Shown one piece after another: positions 32,685 through 41,252 of a stretch of DNA of 64,000 bases. The notes beneath the pieces were generated by a model that saw only the letters and a program-made list of their open reading frames with translations, was not told the origin of the DNA and made no database searches. The position numbers and the translations under genes were made by a program. The stretch lies in contig NC_087071.1 in assembly GCF_963678635.1 (NCBI RefSeq), positions 13,770,210 through 13,834,209 of the forward strand. The letters are read 5' to 3'. The stretch is from Symsagittifera roscoffensis. Taxonomy: Eukaryota > Xenacoelomorpha > Acoela > Convolutidae. The number at the start of each line of letters is the position of its first letter. The stretch's first letter is position 1.

Positions 32685-33358
32685 TGGGGCCTTTGCATCT
32701 CCAACAGTTTGGTATTGAATAATGTCAATTTAGACAAAAACAGACTTGTCCCACTTGATAAGTCATATGGGAAATGAGATTCGTACAGTTCGTTTCCCTC
32801 ATAAGATGCATCGAAGGAGGGTATCATTTTGTAACCAATGTGATATTCACCGTTCTCATCAAGCTTTGCATTGTAGCCTAGCAGACTGGGTATTTGGGGA
32901 ATTAGGACTGAGATTCCTTCATTTGCGTTCATCCAAATGCTCATGCTATTTGTGATTTCGTGAGGACTCGCATCGAAATGAATTTTGTCTTGGAGTTTTG
33001 ATTTTATCTCATTAATCAATTGTTCTATAAAAGTGTAGTCTCCTGATTTGATACAAACTTTTTTGCCATAGTAAGGTCTGGAAATTGTATTCCGATTGCC
33101 AGCGTTGGATTTACTGGCTACTACTTCGGATACTCTGAAGTACGTAAATTCCTCATCAGTAACATTGTTTAATTTTGTGGGGAAAATTATTTCTGACAGA
33201 GCAACTCTCCAATCTCCGTCTAAAATTATTTCTTCTTTACAAAAGTTTCTAAAACTGGCCAAAGTGTTGTCTGGGAAACAATCCATTGATGCTGTTGAAA
33301 TCAAATGTGCAGTAAACTCATCACTGCCCATTTTCGTTATAATCAGCTTTGTTTCCAA
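32594..33358 (-). pseudogene. Polinton minor capsid (penton-like) protein, frameshifted (254 aa)
   Basis: N-terminus FTAHLISTASMDCFPDNTLA, then EEIILDGDWRVALSEIIFPT, is the hallmark start of Polinton minor capsid proteins, a single-jelly-roll penton-type subunit. A YNAKLDENGEYHIGYKM block fits the middle. The last 25 or so residues are out of frame and the true C-terminus lies at 32463-32684. Start overlaps the integrase end by 38 bp. Confidence 0.8.
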
Positions 33359-34112
33359 TTAAACTAAGTTCTTGTTCATAAAATTTTCCGCTGATTTCTT
33401 CCTTTTCCGCATCAATGAGACTGTATGTTGGAGGGTTTACAGTAGGAATGGCAACTATTTCAAAAACTTCGTCTGCAAAAATCTGCTTGTAACCTTTTCT
33501 AAAAGGCAAGTCAGTTTTCGCTATTCGCACATAGTCACCAACATAAAATTTTGGTTTCTGTACCAACTTCGATGAACTGTTTGCAATTAATGAAACTAAA
33601 GCAGGTACATGTTTTCTTGTGACCTTGTTTGGAGCCAATTTTGTTACTCTATTAACGCGTGAGTTAATCGTTTGAACAAAACCTTGTAATTTTTCAATAT
33701 AACTGTAAGTCCATTCAAACGCCAAGTACTTGTAGATAATATTTTTCAGCGATCGAATGTTTCTTTCGGCAAACGCTGATTGTTTTTCACTGTGAGTATT
33801 GTATTTGATGATTTTTCGTTTAGTACATAACTTTTCGAACTCTCCTTTAAACTCCGTGCCTTTGTCAACCCAAACTTTTTTTGGTTGTTTTGTTTTGATC
33901 ATTATTTTGAAAGCTTCGGTTGTTTCCTTAGCATATTTGGTCTTCAGGGGTTCCACTCGTAAGTAGCGAGAGAGACAATCGACAGCAACTAATAAATATC
34001 GTACCCCTCGGTTATATTTAGCCAATTTATCAACATAGGCCAAGTCAAGAGACCAAATTTCGTTGATATCGTTAACAATCACTTTTAGCCGAGGATATGT
34101 TTTACGAAACAA
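33321..34112 (-). CDS. Polinton integrase, RVE family (263 aa)
   Basis: Retroviral-type DDE integrase for insertion with 6-bp target duplications. Visible: D in IWSLDLAYVD, D in WVDKGTEFKG and E in SAFAERNIRSLKN (32 residues between the last two). A C-terminal SH3-like module follows: FYVGDYVRIAKTD, FRKGYKQIF, then PPTYSLID and GKFYEQEL, typical of Polinton integrases. The N-terminal zinc/helical region should precede it. Relics lie at 34113-34330 with a stop and a frameshift, so the open frame is truncated. The methionine used here is internal to the family alignment I would expect. Confidence 0.9.
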   Translation of the reverse strand: MFRKTYPRLKVIVNDINEIWSLDLAYVDKLAKYNRGVRYLLVAVDCLSRYLRVEPLKTKYAKETTEAFKIMIKTKQPKKVWVDKGTEFKGEFEKLCTKRKIIKYNTHSEKQSAFAERNIRSLKNIIYKYLAFEWTYSYIEKLQGFVQTINSRVNRVTKLAPNKVTRKHVPALVSLIANSSSKLVQKPKFYVGDYVRIAKTDLPFRKGYKQIFADEVFEIVAIPTVNPPTYSLIDAEKEEISGKFYEQELSLIGNKADYNENGQ

Positions 34113-34332
34113 TCCATACTTTGTATGTGATGATTGAGATTTCAGAAAATTTTTAACTTTTTTGGTGAGAGTTGACTAGCATTTGTTAAATTTTTAACGC
34201 TACCAAATGCTGCTGGACCTTTCGTGTAGAGTTATTTGAGTATCTTTTCTTCATTGATAGTAGGATTTCCATTCTTTTGTTGACGTCGTCGCAAACGATT
34301 CTTTACTGCTTTCATAGTTTTTCTTATCGTCG
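34113..34332 (-). pseudogene. Decayed N-terminal region of the Polinton integrase
   Basis: Minus-strand fragments LYTKGPAAFGSVKNLTNAS and FLKSQSSHTKYGLFRKTYPR fit the helical N-terminal part that precedes the catalytic core. An in-frame TAA (in atactcaaataactc, minus) and a frameshift in the A run near 34160 interrupt it. Confidence 0.6.
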
Positions 34333-35175
34333 TCATCGTTTTTCATCGTAATTCTTTTTTCTGTGTTTTTCTTTTGTCGGATTGCTTATTTCTGGGCTTG
34401 TCGATCGAGTCTTCAAAGAGGAGGGTTTTGATCTCTTCGACTCCTCAGTCGTCGGGTTGTCGGAGATAAAGGAGGAGGAAGTTGAGGGCTTAGCTGCTTC
34501 GCTCTTAAGCGACCGGAGAATCTGTTTGGCATAAGTGTTGGACACTAAACTAGGATCAAGATTCAGTTCTTTCAAAATTTGTGGATAAAAAACACCCTCA
34601 AGTTTTTTTGTGTTTTGCTGTGTATCGTACAAAAAAGATTCAATTTTAACGAGTGTTGGTTTTCCTTGAATTAGAACATATCCGTCAACGTCTAAAGTCA
34701 AGGATTCAACTTTGAACAACTGCTTTAGCACTATGTTTGCCCTTTCCAATTTATTAGCTTCCAATAGCTCTTGAATGGATTCCATAACCATTCGAAACAC
34801 TTCAGCGGTTTTTCCATCACTTTTTTCAACGTTTTTTTCTGTTCTCTTTGACCTTGTCTGCTGCAGAGAATTGTATGATTCAACATTTTTTTCTGCTTCA
34901 TCATCACCATCACCACTGAAATTAGTAAGTGCAGATAAATTTCTTTTTCGAAGGTTTGGTACTACATTACTAGTGGTTAAAGGAATAGGAGATGTTGGGC
35001 ATAATGGTGGTGGAGAGTCACGGCTGATATTTCGTTCTCGAAATCTCTGTATGTAATTGAGTTGAGATGATTTGTCGTTAATTAATGGATTATGAAGGAT
35101 TTGAGATTGTGGTGCAGTTTTTTTATCTGGAGAATATGTTTTTCGAGGATTGAGGATGAAGTCTTCAGCATACAT
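34333..35175 (-). CDS. Polinton protein of unknown function (280 aa)
   Basis: Three parts are visible. Residues 1-125 are Ser/Pro/Lys-rich and disordered. About 125-225 is a folded-looking core (VMESIQELLEANKLERANIV, LDVDGYVLIQG, GVFYPQILKELNLDPSLVSN). The tail is Ser/Lys-rich. Unknown proteins with a DG-x-I-x-G strand followed by a helical pair occur in other Polintons as I recall them, but I cannot name a family. Intact and packed between integrase and the 96-aa gene (11-bp gap). Confidence 0.7.
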   Translation of the reverse strand: MYAEDFILNPRKTYSPDKKTAPQSQILHNPLINDKSSQLNYIQRFRERNISRDSPPPLCPTSPIPLTTSNVVPNLRKRNLSALTNFSGDGDDEAEKNVESYNSLQQTRSKRTEKNVEKSDGKTAEVFRMVMESIQELLEANKLERANIVLKQLFKVESLTLDVDGYVLIQGKPTLVKIESFLYDTQQNTKKLEGVFYPQILKELNLDPSLVSNTYAKQILRSLKSEAAKPSTSSSFISDNPTTEESKRSKPSSLKTRSTSPEISNPTKEKHRKKNYDEKR

Positions 35176-35185
35176 GCCTAAAATT

Positions 35186-35476
35186 CTAGTTTTTCAGGTA
35201 AATGTAACACGATTCTCCGATTGATTTAACCAGTGAAATATGGTTTGCCAAAACTTTTCGTATTTCTCGGATACTAAATTTAGGGTCAACATTTTTTCCA
35301 AATGGTATTTTCTTACTCTCGATGAAACTTTTGTTAGCTGGAACATGTCCCAGAAAAACATTTACAAAACAATCGCAAAGAAATCTAATAAAATCAGCTC
35401 CTGTCAAAATTGATCTACAATGGCGACTATTGAGCATTTGCTTCAATATACATAATTCTTTCTCTTTCATTTTCAA
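35186..35476 (-). CDS. Small Polinton protein (96 aa)
   Basis: Core RSILTGADFIRFLCDCFVNV followed by FLGHVPANKSFIESKK. It resembles a small conserved Polinton protein with the pattern ILxxAD...E...NVLxGxVPL and helices. The usual acidic residue of that pattern is replaced (CDCFVNV). Function unknown. Overlaps the ATPase frame by 50 bp. Confidence 0.55.
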   Translation of the reverse strand: MKMKEKELCILKQMLNSRHCRSILTGADFIRFLCDCFVNVFLGHVPANKSFIESKKIPFGKNVDPKFSIREIRKVLANHISLVKSIGESCYIYLKN

Positions 35477-36188
35477 GAGATGTGATAACTGCTTTTGAGG
35501 ATGGTAAATAGAAAATGGTTGGTGATGGTGGAACTATGTTTGACAAATAACGAAGACATTCTGAAGTTTTGGTATCCAAGTCTATCAACAGATGACCGAA
35601 AGCTTCTTTCGTTGCCAACTGATACGCAGGACGGAGGAATTTTGCATTATTCAACTGTCTGCCTAAATAATCAATTTTCTGAGTGTCTCGAGGTGATTTG
35701 AACAAAATTAAGTGAGTTGTATTCAAATCTATTGTACGTGATTGCTTACTTTGCTGAAATAAATTGTGCTTGACATAAATAACATAAACATTTTTAAGTC
35801 GGCCTGCTGTAGCTAATTTAACAAAATCTTTTTCATTAAAAATTTCTTCACAGGTATCATCAAAGACAAGTTTCGGTTCAACAGGCAAATCAACTCCTCG
35901 TTCAATGAAGAAAAACTCATATTTTGTGAATTTGTCATAGTTACAATTAGATTTGAACTTTACAACAAAATGAGCAGAAACTCTGATAGTGGCTTGAACT
36001 AAATGTATGCCCTCAACGTTATCAGTTTTGACTAATTCTTTCAGTTCAGTTGGAAGCTGATGTTCATGCAAATGGATTTGTCTTCTCTCTCCCAGCTGAG
36101 GTTGCAGCCCTTCCAGGTTGAGATTGAACAACGGAATTGACTGGCAAAATTCCTGGAGTCTGGACATTGTACAGGTGAAAGTAGTCAA
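35427..36188 (-). pseudogene. FtsK/HerA-type packaging ATPase, C-terminal half only (253 aa)
   Basis: Genome-packaging ATPase expected in Polintons. The second half is clear: Walker B LVFDDTCEE, then a strand VYVIYVKHNLFQQSKQSRTI with the Gln/Arg region, then HLILFKSPRDTQKIDYLGRQ and GHLLIDLD. The first half should carry a P-loop (GxxxxGK[ST]). None is visible in residues 1-110 or in the fragments upstream, and that part (RRQIHLHEHQLPTELKELVK) looks unrelated to the family. Probably a deletion or fusion removed the P-loop. Such a protein could not hydrolyse ATP normally. Confidence 0.75.
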
Positions 36189-36409
36189 GAAATGTAAAAA
36201 AATTTCCGTAAATTATTTATTTCGATATCGTTCAGTGTAATTTGTTCGAGTTTTTGCAGGAGAGGTTTTCCTCGACACTCTAATATGCCTCTCCGCGTAA
36301 GAGTAACTTTAATTCTTGGTGTTAAATTGTTTTCAGGACTCTCATTAGTCATTGAAGCGTAAACCACCAAATTTGGATAAAAGGTTGTTTGCATCATTGG
36401 ACAGTTCAC
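36185..36409 (-). CDS. Unidentified fragment upstream of the ATPase (74 aa)
   Basis: Contains RIKVTLTRRGILECRGKPLL and a helical end, with a 4-bp overlap to the ATPase frame. No family recognised. May be the N-terminal end of whatever was fused to the ATPase remnant. Confidence 0.35.
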   Translation of the reverse strand: MNCPMMQTTFYPNLVVYASMTNESPENNLTPRIKVTLTRRGILECRGKPLLQKLEQITLNDIEINNLRKFFYIS

Positions 36410-37393
36410 TTTGTAACCAATCGAAAAAAACTTTGGATTTTCTACGAGTACAATGCTTTAATAATTGATGCGAGGGAAGTTAATGAGAAGGTCGTTTGCA
36501 AATATGTTTTTCTTGACCCAACAACTGTTCAATCTTCGGGCAGCCATTATCTTCCAAATTTGTCACGGGTAATTTCAAGTATTCAGCTAATTAAACAGAT
36601 TTTTGTGTACCTTTAGCAAAAAAATGCGAATTTGTGTTCCTCAAACGAATGCTGTCAGAAAGTTTGATCCAAGTATGAGTAAGGGTAATCACCTTCGTCC
36701 CAACGAAGACCATGTAGAAATTTAGATACCCAATTGTACGCTTTTTTCTCTTCTTTTCATAAATTGTTGAATTGAACTGGTGTCAGAAAATGAATTGTAT
36801 CAATTGTATTAGCAGAGCAAACGGAAAGTTCCTTTCTGATCAATGGTTTCTTGCCACATTTAAATCCTTCAATATCTTAAATAATGAGATGGTTAAAAAA
36901 CAAATTTTTAGTTTTCTTTCCTTGGGTTAACATGACTTTCACTCAACATTCCAACAAACGAAATAACTTTGGTTTGAATGCTTTAAGAAATTAGCAAAAC
37001 GCAATACCTGTCATGTGACCCAGGTAACAGTTTTTTGTTGGACAAGGCAAAACATATGTGTACCCAGGACCGGTATGATTTTTTTCATGTAAATATCCTG
37101 CTGCGTCATGCAAACTAGCATTTATTCTAAGAAAATTGAAATGTTTCAAGTGTTTGTCGACGAATTGTCTATTCCAATCAAACCACCATATGGTCTGTTT
37201 TTCAAAACAAAATCCAAATTAATATCAGCATCCAAATACAAACAAGTGGCTAAAAAATACTGAAATCTGACTGATTTTGTCTGGATATTGTGATTTTAAG
37301 TCTATAAAAATTTCATGAATGAGTTTTAAATCGAAAGTTGAAATCATGTTTACTGAACTCAAAATAATAAAATGGAATAATGAAAAGTATCAA
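36410..37393 (-). pseudogene. Decayed minus-strand coding region
   Basis: Several coding-looking stretches interrupted by stops: YLKLPVTNLEDNGCPKIEQL near 36530-36600, and HFNFLRINASLHDAAGYLHE with TGPGYTYVLPCPTKNCYL near 37020-37140. These suggest a lost gene of at least 0.7 kb. I searched it by eye for adenain-type protease motifs and a P-loop and saw neither. Confidence 0.45.
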
Positions 37394-37993
37394 TCAAAAC
37401 TTAACTTTCTCTTCAACAATAAATTTCACAAATAGCACATCAGTATCTACATCAAGTTTTCCATATCCACATGTCAAAATCTCCATTGTTTTACAAAAAG
37501 CGGCAAAATGGGGTCCATTACTTAAACTTTCAATTCTTTTCAAAGTTTCTGTATTCATCTCATCTGTTTGAACATGTCTGTTTTCTGTATGTTTCTTTGA
37601 AACTGAAGTCAAAATTCTTACGGATTTGTTTGACGTCGACAATGCAGCAGGCGTAACTGTATTATCAATTCGTTTCTGTCCCCCAACGGCCGGAGATTTC
37701 TTGCAAATGTTTTGATTTGGTGAAGTTTGTTTGTTAGATGATGTTGCAGAAAGGAATAAATTGGGTAAACCTTTTTTGATTGCAGTGAAATCTTACAAAT
37801 CGAGATTGGCTGCAACAGGTTGTGCTGAATAAGTGAGAGCTAGTTTAAGCTTTTCAAATAACTCACTGTTTCCTTTGACATCTTTAGCAGGAGAAACTAA
37901 GTATTTGAAGCAAGTTAAAACACATTGAACACTGAAACATTTTTGGGAAGGAAAAAATTGATTTAATTGTTCCTCTGAATCTACTTGAATCAA
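37394..37993 (-). pseudogene. Fragments of an unidentified Polinton gene
   Basis: Three short overlapping frames on the same strand (37394-37642, 37618-37815, 37793-37993) follow one another with small shifts, as a single frameshifted gene would. Residues are mixed helical, for example CFKYLVSPAKDVKGNSELFE. No family. Confidence 0.4.
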
Positions 37994-38200
37994 TATATGG
38001 TAATGAGTTTTTTTTTCATTCTCGACTGAAAAAGGGCAATATTCAGATTTGAAGTGGCTTCCAAAAGTAAAATTTTTAAAAGTAGATAAATTAATTTAGA
38101 AGTTTTTCAGTAATAACAAATTTGAAATTTGGTTGAATTTTTTTGAAATAATCTGGTAACACAACTCCGAACATAGCTTCTGCCATTTTGTAAAGGAAAA

Positions 38201-38570
38201 TTAATTCAATTCGTGCTTGAAATCGTTTGTGTTTGAGGAAAGCTGATATTTCCTGGCTCGTTTACAGTTAGACTGTGGTTTGTCTTTGTTTTCAACAGTA
38301 TCAGAAATTTCACTTGTTTGCGCTCGGATTGACTTTCCCGACTTTAGTAATTTTGAAACATCTTCGCTGCTCAAGGAAAGTCTTTGTACATATTCAAATT
38401 CAGCGCCTTCAGTTGCTTTTTTGAAAACTCGGGAATATATAAGTTCCAGTTTGGTCATATGTTTTCAATGTAGCACGCACTAATCTTTTACTGTTTTCCG
38501 AAATATCGAAATACCAATCGTCAAAATCTTTATCTGAATTTGCTGTGGTGCTTGTTTTGGTTTAATTCAT
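38201..38570 (-). pseudogene. Broken start of the minus-strand Polinton cluster
   Basis: Open part 38201-38458 (85 aa: EFEYVQRLSLSSEDVSKLLK, then a Lys/Arg-rich tail with KRARK, a possible nuclear signal). Upstream, another frame to about 38570 reads DKDFDDWYFDISENSKRLVR and may be its N-terminus. Function unknown. The interval 37994-38200 has no frame. Confidence 0.4.
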
Positions 38571-38861
38571 TGTAACGAGTAAATTTTCAAAGTAACTTGA
38601 TTCAAAACTGAATAGAAAGAAATGAATGGTTCCGATTGATTGTATATGTCTGCAAAAAGAAAGCGTTGTATCTACTTTAATTTATATACACATAAACTTT
38701 ATATCGCAAAGAGATTGGATTGCAATTTGATTCAAATGGATAAGTATTTTGTGCATGTATAACTGATAAGAATTTTAATGGGTGTTAAAGGTCACAATGT
38801 TTAAACGTTATTTTTGATACAAGCTATTTGTTTGAATGCAATTTAGATAAACATAGATTAC

Positions 38862-38900
38862 CACGCAAGGTAACATAAATATCACGCAAGGTAACATAAA
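38862..38900. promoter_or_regulatory. Direct repeat in the divergent intergenic region
   Basis: cacgcaaggtaacataaa occurs twice, 21 bp apart, 85 bp upstream of the 221-aa gene and about 300 bp from the opposed minus cluster. Two helical-turn-spaced copies in the only divergent promoter region of the element make it a candidate regulator site. Confidence 0.5.
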
Positions 38901-38984
38901 GATCTTTAGAAGAACCAATCCCTATTTTAATCTCTTGAGGCGTTTTCACAATTCATTTCAGTTTCATTTCTCTCAGCTTTACGT

Positions 38985-39650
38985 TTGTCCTTTTCTTCCA
39001 ACTTTTCTTCAAAAATGCCCTCTTATATTTTTGCCGGATATTCCAATCACGAAAGAACCATTTTTTATGAAACCGTTCACGGTAATTTTGTAGCAATAAT
39101 TAACGAAGAAAAAAGTTTCAATTCTGATGAGTGGACTTGTACTCATCACGTTATGATTCCCAAAAAATTTTTACATTTATTCAGTAAACTTTCCTTAAAA
39201 AATTCAAAGAAAGACGAGGTACTGAATATAAAGTATTTGAGTTACCTTACAATTTCTGGTAAATATACGGATCCTGACGAGCCTCTTGCTCTTCAGGTTG
39301 ACATTTCAACTTTATCAAAACCAGTAAAAAAATATTTGTATAAATACGGTTGTGATGTTACTCCGATGTGTGAAAACCATTTAGAATACTTTGAAGAAAT
39401 TGAATTTTTTGATCGTTTATGGGGAATGGAACAGATTGAATCACCATCAGTAGTTACCCCGAAAGCTGATCCTTCCCCTGCAGTGTCACCCTGGCTTGAC
39501 GAACCGGGTTGCTCAACTCCAAAGCGTACCCCTGTGGCCACTGTGAGCAAACACATGGAAAACTTAACCCCTTCTCTCTGTCTAGCGCCAAAGAAAATAA
39601 GGAAGCTAACAACACTAGAGGAAGCGCAGGAGTATTTGGACCTTATATAA
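38985..39650 (+). CDS. Intact protein of unknown function in the Polinton (221 aa)
   Basis: A full-length, uninterrupted frame in a region where neighbours on both sides are decayed. Residues 1-145 look folded (YIFAGYSNHERTIFYETVHG, then WTCTHHVMIPKKFLHLFSKL, then DEPLALQVDISTLSKPVKKY). Residues 150-205 are Pro/Ser-rich with SP and TP sites (SPAVSPWLDEPGCSTPKRTP), then KKIRKL and an acidic end. A second methionine at residue 11 has a better start context (aaaaatgcc). No signal peptide or membrane segment. No family recognised. A captured or accessory gene is possible. Confidence 0.7.
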   Translation: MSFSSNFSSKMPSYIFAGYSNHERTIFYETVHGNFVAIINEEKSFNSDEWTCTHHVMIPKKFLHLFSKLSLKNSKKDEVLNIKYLSYLTISGKYTDPDEPLALQVDISTLSKPVKKYLYKYGCDVTPMCENHLEYFEEIEFFDRLWGMEQIESPSVVTPKADPSPAVSPWLDEPGCSTPKRTPVATVSKHMENLTPSLCLAPKKIRKLTTLEEAQEYLDLI

Positions 39651-41252
39651 CTTTGAAACTGAGGTTGAGTTTTATTGATTTTTTTTTGTGTATAATTTAA
39701 ATTTAATTTTGAGTTTGAGTTTATATATTGTGTTTGTTCCTTAATTATCACACGATTGTGTTCTGATTAAAAATTTAGTATAAAAGCCTTTAAAAATGGA
39801 AGTTAAAAAAAATCATTTATTTTTAATAAATTGACTATTTTTTTTTCAATTAAAAACAAAAAAAATCCGTGAAATTTTCATTTTTTCCACAAATAGGATT
39901 TAACATATTAACATTGAAGTTCTTATTTACATTAGTGCTCTTGAGAAAAAACTGAAAAGCATCCATATATATGCTAATTTTTAGAAAACAAGATAAAAAA
40001 ATATCAATTTCGTTTTTTGAAAAAAGATAATTAACGTCGAAAAAAACTGTAAAAAAATAGTTTTGGATGAAAACTTATGTTGTCATATGTTTATTCATTT
40101 AGTTATCATTCAAACTATACTTGATGAAAAATAGTATAAAAGATGTTTAAAACCAACTTTTTGATAAAAATAATTATTTTTTAAATGTTTTTTAGTTACA
40201 AATTTGATTTTTTAATTACAAAAAGGAAAAAAATGCATTAATTTTTTCTTTTTCTAAAAATTGGATTCACCATTTGATCATTGATACTGTTGTCTCCAAA
40301 AATGATCATTATGAAAAAAATACAAGTATTCATCATCATGCTAAATGTTTGAGAAAAATAATAAAAATCAAACTTTTTAATTGATGACTCATCGTTTTTT
40401 CATTTTTCCGAAAAAATGCGATTTCAACCAGAAGACGCAATTTTTTATTATGAGCAAGTGGTTTTATTATGAAATTGCAATGAGGGGCACGACTAATGAG
40501 ATTGTGGGAGTAGATGTTTTTTCAATAGTCTTCGAGAAAAACGCTAATCCCCTTAATCCCCCCTAAAACAACAAACTCATTTTTCTTTACAGAAAAGTAT
40601 TTTTTCTGACTTTTTTTCAAATCGAAAGACAACTGGGACAAGTTCTTGATGACATGGACCGTGCGACCGCTCCTTGATTGACATCATTGATAACAATGCG
40701 CCTAGAAATTTAAAAAACTGTCATTTTTCAGTTTTTGCTTTATTTCTTCATCATTTCAACTGTTTTTGATACAAATTTTGATATTTTTGTAGGATATTCT
40801 GTCCCCATGACAATTGGGATGTTTAGGGTCTATCATGTGTTGTGACATGCTCAACTTTTATTCGCAATTTATAATTTGATTTGATTAAATATAAAACTAA
40901 AACTTTTCTCTCTTGGCTCTAAAATCATTTTGGATTAAAAATTAGCCCAAACTTGGTTGGCTTGGATTAGTTTCTATTGTTTGTAATAATTATTAACGTT
41001 TCAAACAACAATTTATCTGTTTCGTCCAATCAAATTTGAGTTTGCCAGTTATGGCGGGAAATTCAAATCTAGTTCAAATTTTGGCGGAACTTTAATTCAA
41101 ATTCAAAATTACGCGCGCAAAACACAAACCGTTTTCTCTGCAATTGGTAGACGAACAATTACGCTTCCCATTTACTGTTGTTTCTGAGTGTAATTTGAGA
41201 TCACTTGATTCTTTTTCTTTCTTAAAATCAATAGCTTAACTTATTTCAAAAA
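39651..41252. other. Long AT-rich intergenic region of the Polinton
   Basis: 1.6 kb with no convincing gene. Mostly A/T runs. A small GC-richer island near 40620-40705 and a 61-aa plus frame (40381-40566) do not resemble a known domain. The last 200 bp carry the promoter-type motifs listed separately. Confidence 0.5.
41051..41145 (+). promoter_or_regulatory. Possible S-phase-type promoter elements before polB
   Basis: GGCGGGAAAT at 41053 and GGCGGAAC at 41083 resemble E2F/DP sites (GGCGGGAA core). A CG-rich ttacgcgcgcaa at 41109 and an inverted CCAAT box (caattgg, 41141) follow, 110-200 bp upstream of the polymerase start. Such clustered CG motifs stand out in this AT-rich interval. Function inferred. 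Confidence 0.35.

Noticed and set aside
37020-37140. Phospholipase A2-like motif (TGPGYTYVLP)
   Set aside because: Only the GPG word fits. The calcium-loop and HD catalytic pattern are absent.
36410-38570. Adenain-type cysteine protease expected in Polintons
   Set aside because: No His...Asp/Glu...Gln...Cys pattern could be seen in any frame. It may be lost or too decayed to recognise by eye.
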